DNA of 64,000 nt from Sphingobacteriia bacterium (lineage in GTDB: Bacteria; Bacteroidota; Bacteroidia; Bacteroidales; UBA7960). The notes under the pieces were generated by a model that was not told the origin of the DNA, ran no database searches, and was given only the letters and a program-made list of their open reading frames with translations. A program made the translations under genes and the position numbers. The stretch lies in assembly GCA_011390785.1 (NCBI GenBank), contig JAABRR010000024.1:18943-82942 (forward strand), in the 5' to 3' direction. Position 1 is the stretch's first letter, and each line of letters opens with the position of its first letter. Below are positions 19,033 to 27,864 of the stretch, in pieces.

Positions 19033-19275
19033 TTATTGTTAACAAGTATGGGGAAATATTTATGATGTTTTTCTTTCAACATTGTTAGAAATTTACCAAT
19101 TTTGCTACAAAATGGCTTAAGATGAAAGATTGAAGGCTTTTTAACTATATCAGTATCTAATCTATAACAGACTTTAGTTGATTTGTGTAATATTAAACAC
19201 TGCTAAATATCTCAGACCAATTAATCTAAGACTTTAATTCAACTTTTAATTCAACAAACTTAAAATTGAACCACA

Positions 19276-20346
19276 ATGAAGAAACACAATTTTAGTGCAG
19301 GCCCATCTATTTTGGCTAAAGAAGTAATGGAAAATACTGCCAAAGCAGTAGTAGATTTAAATGGAACCGGACTTTCAGTAATGGAAATATCGCACAGGGG
19401 AAAAGATTTTATGGCCATAATGGACGAAACCGTAGCATTGTTTAAGGAGTTACTGGAAATTCCAGAAGGATATCATGTACTCTTTTTAGGTGGCGGTGCC
19501 AGCTTGCAATTCAGCATGGTACCTTATAACCTTCTTGGGAAAAAAGCAGCTTATCTGGAAACCGGATCATGGGCAAAAAAAGCAGCAAAAGAAGCTAAGT
19601 TTTTTGGAGAAACCGTAATTGTTGCTTCCAGCGCTGATAAAAACTACAACTACATACCTAAAAATTTTACTATACCTGAAGATGCTGATTACTTCCATAT
19701 TACAACAAATAATACTATTTATGGTACTGAGATAAAAGAAGATATGAACTCTCCGGTTCCATTGGTTGCAGATATGTCTTCAGATATATTTAGCAGGCCT
19801 GTTGACATTTCAAAATATGGAATTATTTATGGGGGTGCTCAAAAAAACCTGGGGCCTGCCGGAGTTACCTTTGTAATTATTCGTGAGGATATTCTTGGTA
19901 AGGCGGGAAGACCTATTCCAACAATGCTCGATTATAAAACACATATTGATCAGGGCTCAATGTTTAATACTCCCCCATGCCTTCCCATCTACACGTCAAT
20001 GGAAACCCTACGCTGGCTCAAGAAAATGGGAGGCGTAAGGAAAATGCAGGAAATTAACCAACATAAAGCACAACTCATGTATTCAGAAATTGAGCGTAAC
20101 TCTTTGTTTGTTGGTACTGCAGAAAAAGACTCACGTTCAATAATGAATGTATGCTTTGTTATGAACGAAAAATACAAAGACCTTGAGGCAGAATTCCTTT
20201 CATTTGCAACATCCAAAGGAATGGTTGGAATAAAAGGCCACCGGTCAGTTGGTGGTTTCAGGGCATCTATTTATAATGCTATGGCAGTTGAAAGTGTACA
20301 AGCTCTGATTGATGTTATGCAGGAGTTTGAAAAAGAGCATAAATAG
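19276..20346 (+). CDS. serC: Phosphoserine aminotransferase
   Basis: SerC converts 3-phosphohydroxypyruvate and glutamate to phosphoserine, the second step of serine synthesis. The 356-residue sequence starts [16 protein letters not shown] as in the family, has [17 protein letters not shown], the substrate loop [23 protein letters not shown], and the PLP lysine in [12 protein letters not shown] (about residue 197), then a C-terminal [17 protein letters not shown]. Length and motifs are normal. The stop codon TAG is partly made by a transposon-like insertion (T from the host sequence, AG from the element). serA and a DUF1015 gene follow in the same direction, forming a serine operon. Confidence 0.96.
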   Translation: MKKHNFSAGPSILAKEVMENTAKAVVDLNGTGLSVMEISHRGKDFMAIMDETVALFKELLEIPEGYHVLFLGGGASLQFSMVPYNLLGKKAAYLETGSWAKKAAKEAKFFGETVIVASSADKNYNYIPKNFTIPEDADYFHITTNNTIYGTEIKEDMNSPVPLVADMSSDIFSRPVDISKYGIIYGGAQKNLGPAGVTFVIIREDILGKAGRPIPTMLDYKTHIDQGSMFNTPPCLPIYTSMETLRWLKKMGGVRKMQEINQHKAQLMYSEIERNSLFVGTAEKDSRSIMNVCFVMNEKYKDLEAEFLSFATSKGMVGIKGHRSVGGFRASIYNAMAVESVQALIDVMQEFEKEHK

Positions 20347-20504
20347 TGTCTGCAAAAAAAATCAGGAATTTTTCTCGTGCTTGATAAGAAGGCGTCAAGT
20401 GCAAAGTCGGGCAATAACTGAAAACATTGGGAGTCCCGATTTTATCGGGATGACTGTTTTGAAGACAAGCCCAACACAGCAATTGGCATTTTCTCGCAAG
20501 CACT
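20345..20504. mobile_element. MITE-like element, copy B (160 bp), at the serC stop codon
   Basis: The ends are imperfect inverted repeats (left AGTGTCTGCAAAAAAAAT; complement of right end AGTGCTTGCGAGAAAATG). The direct repeat AAAT flanks it (20341-20344 and 20505-20508), a 4-bp target duplication as in copy A. It shares with copy A the blocks around 20366-20383 and 20440-20473 and an internal hairpin (TCCCGAT...ATCGGGA, shorter than in A). Removing the element and one AAAT restores CAT AAA TAA TAA, so serC would again end correctly. It lies between serC and serA and could affect expression of the distal genes. Confidence 0.75.
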
Positions 20505-20590
20505 AAATAATAAATCAGGAATGTATTAAAAGAATCTAATAACAGGGCATTACATCGAATGTCCCGAATAATCATTAAATCCAAACAGAT

Positions 20591-21514
20591 ATGAAAAAAA
20601 TATTGGTTGCAACAGAAAAACCGTTTGCTCCTGTTGCTGTTGAAGGCATCAAAAAAGTTTTTGAAAAAGCTGGATATGAAGTAAAATTACTTGAAAAATA
20701 TTCTGATAAGGCAGATTTGCTAAATGCAGTTACTGATGCTGATGCTATGATAATAAGAAGTGACAAAGCCGATGCAGAAGTAATTAAAGCAGCTAAAAAT
20801 CTTAAGATTGTTGTGAGAGCCGGTGCTGGTTATGATAATATAGACCTTACTGCCTGCACAGAAAATGATGTAGTAGCTATGAATACTCCTGGTCAAAACT
20901 CAAATGCTGTTGCAGAGCTTGCCTTTGGCATGATGCTTTACAACATTCGAAAAGGTTTTAACGGGGCATCAGGAAGCGAATTAAGGGGTAAAACCATTGG
21001 TATACATGCCTATGGAAATGTTGGAAAATACGTTGCCCTAATTGCAAAAGGATTTGGAATGAAGGTTTATGCTTTTGATCCTTTTGTTAGTAAAGAAGAT
21101 ATTGAAAAAGATGGGATTACAGCTCTTGAGAGTGTCGAAGATCTTTATGGCACCTGCCAGTATATCTCGTTGCATATTCCTGCCAATGAAAAAACAAAAA
21201 AGTCTGTTAATTCTGAATTGATGTCTAAAATGCCTAAAGGTGCTACGCTGGTTAATACTGCGCGTAAAGAAGTTATATGCGAGGAATGCTTACTGAAGGT
21301 ATTTGAAGAAAGGAAAGACTTTAACTACTTGTCTGATCTTGCTCCTGATTGTCAAAAGGAAATTGAAGAAAAATATGCCGGAAGATTTGTATTTACAGCG
21401 AAAAAAATGGGTGCTCAAACTTCAGAAGCAAACATTAATGCCGGATTAGCTGCAGCGGAACAAATTGTAAATTTCTTCGAAAAAGGTGATATAACTTTCA
21501 AAGTAAATAAATAA
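20591..21514 (+). CDS. serA: D-3-phosphoglycerate dehydrogenase, short form with altered active site
   Basis: This 307-residue D-2-hydroxyacid dehydrogenase most likely performs the first step of serine synthesis, given its place after serC. Substrate domain first (MKKILVATEK..., RAGAGYDNID), then the NAD-binding domain starting ELRGKTIGIHAYGNVGKYVA (residues about 132-151), where the usual GxGxxG is HAYGNVG. NTARKEVI contains the catalytic arginine. The conserved PHxG catalytic histidine near the C-terminus is replaced by KKMGAQTSEAN, and the usual acidic partner region reads DLAPDC. There is no ACT regulatory domain, unlike E. coli SerA. I recall similar sequences from other Bacteroidota, so this is probably a lineage variant, not decay. 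Confidence 0.85.
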   Translation: MKKILVATEKPFAPVAVEGIKKVFEKAGYEVKLLEKYSDKADLLNAVTDADAMIIRSDKADAEVIKAAKNLKIVVRAGAGYDNIDLTACTENDVVAMNTPGQNSNAVAELAFGMMLYNIRKGFNGASGSELRGKTIGIHAYGNVGKYVALIAKGFGMKVYAFDPFVSKEDIEKDGITALESVEDLYGTCQYISLHIPANEKTKKSVNSELMSKMPKGATLVNTARKEVICEECLLKVFEERKDFNYLSDLAPDCQKEIEEKYAGRFVFTAKKMGAQTSEANINAGLAAAEQIVNFFEKGDITFKVNK

Positions 21515-21568
21515 ACGATTGATTCTTTCTATCAATCAATTATCAAAACACACTTCAAACAACACAAA

Positions 21569-22816
21569 ATGGCTATTTTCAAACCCTTTAAAGGTTTTAG
21601 GCCACCAAAGGAAATTGTAAAAAAATTGGCATCCAGGCCTTATGATGTTTTAGATTCAAAAGAAGCCCGAAGCGAAGCCTATGGCAATTCTTACAGTTTC
21701 CTAAGGGTGGTGAAACCTGAGATCGAATTGCCCGAACATTTAAACTCGTATTCCCCTGAAGTTTATGATAAGGCAAAAGAAAACTTCAATAAATTTATTG
21801 ACAATGGATGGTTAATACAAGATAGCCATCTCTCTTATTACATTTATGCCCAAACCTGGGGTGAAAAAATTCAATTTGGCATAGTAGGGTGTGCCGGTGT
21901 AGAGGATTACCTGAATAATAACATTAAAAAACACGAACTTACTCGTCCTGATAAAGAAGAAGACCGAATGAAACATGTTCGTGCAGTTAATGCCAATGCA
22001 GAACCTGTTTTTTTCTCCTACCCGGCAGTAAAAGAAATTGATCGTATTGTTACTGATATTGTAAAGCAAAAACCAGAATACGATTTTAAAGCCGACGATG
22101 GGTTTGGCCATAAACTTTGGCTGATAAACAACATGGAAACGGTGAAAAAACTTCAGAAACTATTTGAAAAAATACCATCTTTTTATGTTGCCGATGGTCA
22201 CCATCGAACAGCTGCTGCTGCTTTGGTTGGCAAAGAAAAGAAAGAGCAAAATCCCAAACATACTGGTTCTGAAGAATATAATTTCTTTATGGCAGTGGTA
22301 TTTCCTGATGATCAGCTAACAATTATTGATTATAACAGAGTTGTAAAAGATCTTAATGGATTAACCAAAGAAGAATTTCTGGAACGAATCTCTGATGTTT
22401 TTGAAATAACCGAAAAAGGAGAAAACGCTCACAAACCAACAAAATTGCACAATTTTAGTATGTATCTGGATGGACAGTGGTACGAACTAAGCGCAAGGGA
22501 AAATACCTATGACGATAGCGACCCCATTGGAGTTCTTGACGTAACTATACTTTCTTACCATGTTCTTGACCATATTTTGGGAATAAAAAATCTTAGAACC
22601 GACAAAAGAATAGATTTTGTAGGGGGAATAAGGGGTTTGTCAGAACTAAAAAAAAGAGTAGATAGTACTGAAATGACTGTTGCATTCGCCCTATATCCTG
22701 TTAGCATGAACCAATTAATTGATATTGCTGATTCAGGTAATATAATGCCACCGAAAACCACATGGTTTGAACCCAAATTACGAAGTGGTTTGGTAGTTCA
22801 TAAACTAAGTGAATAA
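21569..22816 (+). CDS. DUF1015 family protein, serine-operon member
   Basis: A 415-residue cytoplasmic protein of the DUF1015 family. Family traits: the start FKPFKGFRPPKEIVKKLASRPYDVLDSKEAR, a central FLRVVKPEIELP, and the motif VADGHHRTAAA (residues about 208-218). This DGHHR motif resembles the GxHR nucleotide-handling motif of ParB-type proteins and of the ParB-like free-serine kinases. It follows serA by 54 bases, so serC-serA-DUF1015 look like one operon. A role in serine phosphorylation or its control is therefore an attractive guess but unproven. No signal peptide or membrane segment is present. Confidence 0.85.
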   Translation: MAIFKPFKGFRPPKEIVKKLASRPYDVLDSKEARSEAYGNSYSFLRVVKPEIELPEHLNSYSPEVYDKAKENFNKFIDNGWLIQDSHLSYYIYAQTWGEKIQFGIVGCAGVEDYLNNNIKKHELTRPDKEEDRMKHVRAVNANAEPVFFSYPAVKEIDRIVTDIVKQKPEYDFKADDGFGHKLWLINNMETVKKLQKLFEKIPSFYVADGHHRTAAAALVGKEKKEQNPKHTGSEEYNFFMAVVFPDDQLTIIDYNRVVKDLNGLTKEEFLERISDVFEITEKGENAHKPTKLHNFSMYLDGQWYELSARENTYDDSDPIGVLDVTILSYHVLDHILGIKNLRTDKRIDFVGGIRGLSELKKRVDSTEMTVAFALYPVSMNQLIDIADSGNIMPPKTTWFEPKLRSGLVVHKLSE

Positions 22817-22831
22817 TTCTTTTAAAAGGTT

Positions 22832-22861
22832 TTGGTACTTTACTTATAAATTGTATCTTTG
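22832..22861 (+). promoter_or_regulatory. Promoter of the L31 gene (TTTG-N19-TATCTTTG)
   Basis: TTG of the -33 box lies at 22832-22834 (preceded by T), then 19 bases, then TATCTTTG at 22854-22861. Both boxes and the spacing fit the Bacteroidota consensus exactly; this is the clearest promoter in the window. Confidence 0.8.
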
Positions 22862-22866
22862 CACTC

Positions 22867-22886
22867 CCGAAAAAAAGAGTTTTCGG
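22867..22886 (+). promoter_or_regulatory. Leader hairpin at the 5' end of the L31 mRNA
   Basis: A 7-bp stem CCGAAAA (22867-22873) paired with TTTTCGG (22880-22886) begins only five bases after the promoter's -7 box, so it would be at the very 5' end of the transcript. The S1 gene has the same arrangement. Confidence 0.5.
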
Positions 22887-22962
22887 AAGTTATTTTTATC
22901 AGGAAATAATATAACTTTAAAATACAAACAAAAAGGCCTTTTTAATAAAACAATATTTAGTA

Positions 22963-23220
22963 ATGAAAAAAGATATCCATCCTGGCAACTATCGCTTAGT
23001 TATTTTTAAGGACATGTCAAACGACTATTCCTTTCTTACACGTTCTACAGCCAACACTAAAGAAACAGCTACCTGGGAAGATGGTAATGAATATCCGTTA
23101 ATAAAACTTGATATTTCACATACATCACATCCGTTCTATACAGGAAAACAGCAATTGGTTGACACCGCTGGTAGAATTGATAAGTTTAAATCAAAATATC
23201 AAAAGCATTTAAAAAAATAA
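22963..23220 (+). CDS. rpmE2: 50S ribosomal protein L31, type B
   Basis: L31 sits in the 50S central protuberance and forms the intersubunit bridge to the 30S head. The 85-residue protein starts [17 protein letters not shown] and has [25 protein letters not shown], the family signature. It has no cysteines, so it is the zinc-independent type B form, usual in Bacteroidota. It is transcribed from its own strong promoter with a leader of about 95 bases containing a hairpin, and is followed by an intrinsic terminator, so it is monocistronic. Confidence 0.96.
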   Translation: MKKDIHPGNYRLVIFKDMSNDYSFLTRSTANTKETATWEDGNEYPLIKLDISHTSHPFYTGKQQLVDTAGRIDKFKSKYQKHLKK

Positions 23221-23246
23221 AAATAGAAATATTTCGATAAGAAAAA

Positions 23247-23270
23247 AAAGCCCTTTTTACAAGGGCTTTT
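23247..23270 (+). terminator. Intrinsic terminator after the L31 gene
   Basis: Stem AAAGCCCTT (23247-23255) pairs with AAGGGCTTT (23261-23269), loop of 5, followed by an unbroken T run to 23275. Strong classical terminator, 26 bases after the stop codon. Confidence 0.88.
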
Positions 23271-23336
23271 TTTTTAAAAAATTCATACCTTTAGCCAGTT
23301 ATGTAAATTAAATTGACAATCAAAACCCAAACAACA

Positions 23337-24524
23337 ATGAATTACATATTATTCGGAGACCAAACTCGTAATCATCTGTTACCCTTCACTTTTACCAGGC
23401 CTATTGCCGATATAAGATTAGGAATTCTTACCATAAGAGAAAAATGGGAAAGGATGTTGAATTCAAAAACATCAACCCTTACAGAAGGGTATCTGAATAC
23501 TAAGTTTCCTGTGGTTAAAGAAAAAGATAACATTCTTATCAATAGCAGTATATTACCCAATGAAACTATAATAAGCGAGCTATCGCAGCTCTCCCCCAAT
23601 CAAACGCTAATTACAGGCGAAATAATTATTGCCTTGAGACTTAAAGAAGAAGATATAGAAAATTTAGACTGGGATGTTATTGACTCAGTTACCCCCCTTC
23701 ACACAAAAAGTACCCCAAAAAAGATTAACTACCTCTGGAGTCTTATTGAGATGAATGAAGATGCCATTCTTACTGATTTTGAGATGCTTACCGCTCGTCG
23801 TCGATCGCAACCTATACCCAATACTGTGAAGGTAAGTGCGCCCGAAAAAATATTTATTGAAGAAGGGGCTATTTTAGAAAACATCATTATCAATGCAACA
23901 GAAGGCCCTGTTTATATCGGGAAAAATGCTCATATTATGGATGGAGCAATTTTGAGAGGTCCCCTGGCAATTGGGGAACATACCACCATTAAATTAGGAG
24001 CAAAAATATATGGATGTACAACCTTTGGTCCTCACTGTAAAGTAGGTGGTGAAGTTAGTAATTCAATAATTTTCGGATACAGTAATAAAGCTCATGATGG
24101 TTTTCTCGGACATAGTGTAATTGGTGAATGGTGCAACCTTGGTGCAGACACCAACACATCGAACCTGAAAAACAATTATGAAAATGTAAGATTATGGGAT
24201 TATCAGGAAGAAAGTTTCGTACAAACTGATCTTCAGTTTTGTGGCACCTTTATGGGAGACCATACCAAATGCGGAATAAATACAATGTTTAATACCGGAA
24301 CTGTTGTAGGCGCCTGTGCACAAGTATTTGGTTCAGGGTTTATGCGGAATTTTATCCCTTCTTTTTCATGGGGAAGTACATCTGGTTTTTCTAAGCATAA
24401 TATCGATAAGGCACTTACAGTGGCAAGAAGAGTTTATGCACGACGCAATATTGAATTCACGCAGGATGATGAAAATATACTTCGACATGTTTATGATAAA
24501 ACCCTTAGCTACAGAAACGCTTAA
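23337..24524 (+). CDS. GlmU-like sugar nucleotidyltransferase/left-handed beta-helix protein
   Basis: A 395-residue protein with a GlmU-like layout. The N-terminal part begins MNYILFGDQTRNHLLPFTFTRPIADIRLGI and stands where a nucleotidyltransferase domain would be, though the classic Rossmann GGxGxRL motif is not present. From residue about 180 the hexapeptide repeats of a left-handed beta-helix follow (VYIGKNAHIMDGAILRGPLAIGEH, FGPHCKVGGEVSNSIIFGYSN), typical of acetyl- or acyltransferases. I chose the ATG at 23337; an ATG eight codons upstream sits too close to the probable promoter (TACCTTTA, about 23287). This form is common in Bacteroidota. Substrate unknown. Confidence 0.82.
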   Translation: MNYILFGDQTRNHLLPFTFTRPIADIRLGILTIREKWERMLNSKTSTLTEGYLNTKFPVVKEKDNILINSSILPNETIISELSQLSPNQTLITGEIIIALRLKEEDIENLDWDVIDSVTPLHTKSTPKKINYLWSLIEMNEDAILTDFEMLTARRRSQPIPNTVKVSAPEKIFIEEGAILENIIINATEGPVYIGKNAHIMDGAILRGPLAIGEHTTIKLGAKIYGCTTFGPHCKVGGEVSNSIIFGYSNKAHDGFLGHSVIGEWCNLGADTNTSNLKNNYENVRLWDYQEESFVQTDLQFCGTFMGDHTKCGINTMFNTGTVVGACAQVFGSGFMRNFIPSFSWGSTSGFSKHNIDKALTVARRVYARRNIEFTQDDENILRHVYDKTLSYRNA

Positions 24525-25139
24525 TTCTAAATTAAGAATAATTTATCGAAACGGAAATGATTATTGGTCAGTGAATCTACAAATATCTCACATAAGAGAT
24601 ATCACTATTTATGTTTAGGGCAAATAATACCAATAATATCCTGTTTAAAATTAAGAAACGTGAAATATTATAAATACTAATCCGAAATTATTATTTTTAA
24701 TACGTTTTAAAATTTTTGCTCAGCAAAAATATAACCTTAACACAACCCATCGATAAGTAAATTTTCAGAATTGCATTTATCTTTCCATCGCTTAAAGGGT
24801 TATTTAAACCCTGCTTTAAACAATCAATCAGCTGATTTTCAATCTTCGATATTAATCTTTAAAATGTAAGAAGCAAGGATCAATAATCAATTATTTGACA
24901 AACCATGCTTTAACATTTCGGTAGTTTTTAGTAAGGCCTATTTACCACATCAAAAATAGTGGCATAATGCTTGACCCATACAGCTATTGTAAAACAAATT
25001 TTATTCTGTTAGAAAACGGAAAACAAACAATAAGCACATTTTCAGGTTATTATCAATTAAAAATTTAAACGTTGAAAATGAGTTTTGTCAGTCTTACTGA
25101 CGAAGTTTCACTTTTATGACAAATTGACCTATATATTTT
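24525..25139. other. Long intergenic region upstream of lon
   Basis: 615 bases, A/T-rich, no credible ORF or RNA gene found. It contains three inverted repeats: ATATCTC/GAGATAT (24583-24602, 6-base loop, perhaps the end of the GlmU-like transcript), a 19-base perfect palindrome ATTTTTGCT-C-AGCAAAAAT (24712-24730), and GTCAG-TCTTA-CTGAC (25087-25101), which lies 39 bases before the lon ATG. The last may be a lon control site. The length suggests regulatory content beyond a simple promoter. Confidence 0.4.
25087..25101. promoter_or_regulatory. Inverted repeat in front of lon
   Basis: GTCAG and CTGAC are separated by TCTTA, 39 bases before the start codon; further TGAC words follow at 25117-25120 and 25125-25128. 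It could be an operator or a short leader hairpin. No regulator is identified. Confidence 0.35.
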
Positions 25140-27596
25140 ATGGATAATTATTTTGATTTAAACGGACAACATTTTTCAGGTATGATGGAAGCAGAAACAG
25201 AATTTATACCGTTACTGTCTCCGGAAGAAGAACAACAAATGACAGCAGAAAAACTGCCCGAAGTTCTACCTATTCTCCCCTTAAAAAATACAGTACTATT
25301 CCCGGGGGTGGTAATACCCATTACCATCAACAGAGATAAATCAATAAAACTGGTGAAAGATGTTTACAAAAAAGACAAAATTGTTGGTGTTATTTCGCAA
25401 AAGGATGATTCTATTGAAGATCCTGATTATTCAGATCTGAATCAGATTGGTACGGTAGCATTTATCCTAAAAACCCTTTCAATGCCCGATGGAAGTACGA
25501 CAGCTATAATCCAGGGTAAAAAACGTTTCAAGATCGAATCTGTTGTGGAAAATGAACCCTACATGAAGGCCAGAATATCATCTTTTGATAAAACTGGTGC
25601 TACAAAATCCGACAAAAACTTCAAAGCATTAATTGCTACCATTAAAGACCTTGCCATTCAAATTGTTGATAAATCACCTCAAATACCCAGTGAAGCAGCC
25701 TTCGCCATTAAAAATATTGAAAGCCCTGTTTTTCTTGTTAATTTCATTTCATCAAATCTAAATATAGATGTAGCCGAAAAACAAAAACTTCTTGAAATTC
25801 TTGATCTCAACATTCGCGCAAAAACCGTTCTTTCATTGTTAACAAAAGAGCTTCAGGTAGTAGAATTGAAGAATCAGATTCATTCTAAAGTAAAAGTTGA
25901 TATTGATAAACAACAGCGGGATTACATCCTAAATCAACAACTAAAAACTATTCAGGAAGAGCTGGGAGGTAATCCCCACGAACATCAGATTCATGAGCTA
26001 AAACAGAAAGCTGAAAAAAAGCAGTGGAGCAAACAGGCTTCAGAAACATTTGAAAAAGAAATAGGAAAGTTGCAGCGAATGAATCCCGCTGCGGTTGAAT
26101 ATTCATTACAATTAAATTACCTTGAAACGCTAATCGAATTGCCCTGGTATGAATATACGGCAGATAATTTTGATCTGACCAAAGCCCAGAAAATCCTTGA
26201 TCATGATCATTATGGATTAGAAAAAATTAAAGACCGGATTATGGAATATCTGGCCGTACTAAAACTCAAGGGAAATATGAAATCTCCAATACTTTGTTTT
26301 GTTGGCCCTCCTGGAGTAGGAAAAACATCTCTGGGTAAAAGTATTGCTGACTCTATAGGAAGAAATTATGTGCGTATGTCTTTAGGGGGGGTGCGCGATG
26401 AAGCCGAAATTCGCGGACATCGAAAAACTTATGTAGGAGCCATGCCAGGAAGGATCATTCAAAACCTGCGAAAGGCAAAAAGCTCCAACCCTGTTTTTGT
26501 GCTTGATGAAATTGACAAAGTGGGTCATCAAAGCATCAATGGCGATCCGGCAGCAGCTTTACTCGAAGTTCTTGACCCGGAACAAAACAATTCATTCTAC
26601 GACAATTTTTTGGAAGTAGATTATGATCTTTCCAATATCATGTTTATTGCTACGGCAAATACCCTGGCTACAATACACCCTGCATTGCGCGACAGGATGG
26701 AGATTATTAACCTGAGTGGCTACATCGTAGAAGAAAAGATTGAAATAGCCAGGAAACATCTTATTCCCAAACAACTTGAAAATCATGGTTTAAAAAAATC
26801 TCAATTAAGTTTTAATAAAACAATACTAGAAAAGATTATTCAGGATTATACCCGCGAATCAGGTGTTCGTCTTCTGGAAAAACAAATAGCTAAAGTAATT
26901 CGATCTCGTGCTAAATCCATTGTAATGGAAGAAAAATTACCACGCACTTTAAAAGTTGATGAGTTGCAAAAAATCATGGGATCGCCCACATACTCGCGCG
27001 AATCATCGATCATCAAAAATATGGCTGGTGTGGTTACAGGGCTTGCCTGGACAGCAGTAGGTGGCGAAATTCTCTACATTGAAGTTTCTATTAGCAAGGG
27101 AAAAGGTACCCTTTCACTCACAGGAAATCTTGGTGATGTTATGAAAGAATCAGCTACACTCGCCTACGAATACCTTAAAGCGAATGCTCCGGATCTTGAT
27201 ATTGACCCTTTATTGTTTGAAAAGTACAATGTTCATATTCACATTCCTGAGGGTGCCACACCAAAAGATGGCCCTTCAGCAGGTATTACAATGTTTACGG
27301 CTCTTGTATCAGCCTTTACACGCCGAAAAGTTAAACCTGCCATTGCCATGACCGGCGAAATAACCCTTCGGGGACGTGTTACACCTGTGGGCGGTATTAA
27401 AGAAAAAATCCTTGCTGCAAAAAGAGCCAACATTACCGATGTTATTCTCTCTTTCGAAAACAAAAAAGATATAGATGAAATTAATCCGCTATATTTAAAA
27501 GGATTGAAATTTCATTACATCCGCGATATGATGGAGTCCATTGAGCTTGCACTTGAGAAGGCTAAAGTAGATAACAAATTTGCAAAGGCAGATTAA
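25140..27596 (+). CDS. lon: ATP-dependent protease Lon
   Basis: Lon is the cytoplasmic ATP-driven serine protease that removes damaged and regulatory proteins. The 818-residue protein has an N-terminal substrate-binding LON domain (residues about 38-235, starting [23 protein letters not shown]), a helical region, the AAA+ module with Walker [10 protein letters not shown] (about 391-399), Walker [10 protein letters not shown], and the proteolytic domain with the catalytic serine in [11 protein letters not shown] and the lysine in the following [14 protein letters not shown]. All catalytic residues are present and the length is normal for LonA. It has an acidic N-terminal extension of about 30 residues. 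It is preceded by a long regulatory region and followed by a weak hairpin (AGCTAAA...TTTAGCT, 27604-27628). Confidence 0.97.
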   Translation: MDNYFDLNGQHFSGMMEAETEFIPLLSPEEEQQMTAEKLPEVLPILPLKNTVLFPGVVIPITINRDKSIKLVKDVYKKDKIVGVISQKDDSIEDPDYSDLNQIGTVAFILKTLSMPDGSTTAIIQGKKRFKIESVVENEPYMKARISSFDKTGATKSDKNFKALIATIKDLAIQIVDKSPQIPSEAAFAIKNIESPVFLVNFISSNLNIDVAEKQKLLEILDLNIRAKTVLSLLTKELQVVELKNQIHSKVKVDIDKQQRDYILNQQLKTIQEELGGNPHEHQIHELKQKAEKKQWSKQASETFEKEIGKLQRMNPAAVEYSLQLNYLETLIELPWYEYTADNFDLTKAQKILDHDHYGLEKIKDRIMEYLAVLKLKGNMKSPILCFVGPPGVGKTSLGKSIADSIGRNYVRMSLGGVRDEAEIRGHRKTYVGAMPGRIIQNLRKAKSSNPVFVLDEIDKVGHQSINGDPAAALLEVLDPEQNNSFYDNFLEVDYDLSNIMFIATANTLATIHPALRDRMEIINLSGYIVEEKIEIARKHLIPKQLENHGLKKSQLSFNKTILEKIIQDYTRESGVRLLEKQIAKVIRSRAKSIVMEEKLPRTLKVDELQKIMGSPTYSRESSIIKNMAGVVTGLAWTAVGGEILYIEVSISKGKGTLSLTGNLGDVMKESATLAYEYLKANAPDLDIDPLLFEKYNVHIHIPEGATPKDGPSAGITMFTALVSAFTRRKVKPAIAMTGEITLRGRVTPVGGIKEKILAAKRANITDVILSFENKKDIDEINPLYLKGLKFHYIRDMMESIELALEKAKVDNKFAKAD

Positions 27597-27779
27597 TCAA
27601 AAGAGCTAAAGACCTTTTAGATTTAGCTAAGAATAATCAGGTTTGTTTTCTATGTTGGCAAAATTTATTAAAATGTTGCTCTGTTTAAACTCATTTAGAG
27701 TATGATATTTATGTAAATACCTGTATCAAATCATAGATAATTTATTGATTTTAAGTTTTTTATTTGCTAATAATTTATG

Positions 27780-27805
27780 TACTTTTGCAGTCCCAAAAAT
27801 TTGGG
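27780..27805 (+). promoter_or_regulatory. rpsA promoter -7 element and leader hairpin
   Basis: TACTTTTG at 27780-27787 matches TAnnTTTG. Four bases later CCCAAA (27792-27797) pairs with TTTGGG (27800-27805), giving a hairpin at the start of the transcript. The order box, GCA-G/C-TCCC, hairpin repeats that of the L31 gene. Confidence 0.55.
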
Positions 27806-27864
27806 CTTAATTCAATAAATTGTCTAACCAGGTAACTTAGGTTACCACAGCTATTGTAACATTA

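Noticed and set aside
20309..20506. Forward ORF of 65 codons over the serC end and element copy B
   Set aside because: It is only the mobile element read in a chance frame overlapping serC.
22809..23009. Forward ORF of 66 codons overlapping the L31 promoter and start
   Set aside because: It crosses the promoter and leader of the L31 gene and has no likeness to a protein.
24525..25139. Gap before lon searched for tRNA or other stable RNA
   Set aside because: No cloverleaf, no 3' CCA context and no G+C-rich structured stretch was found.
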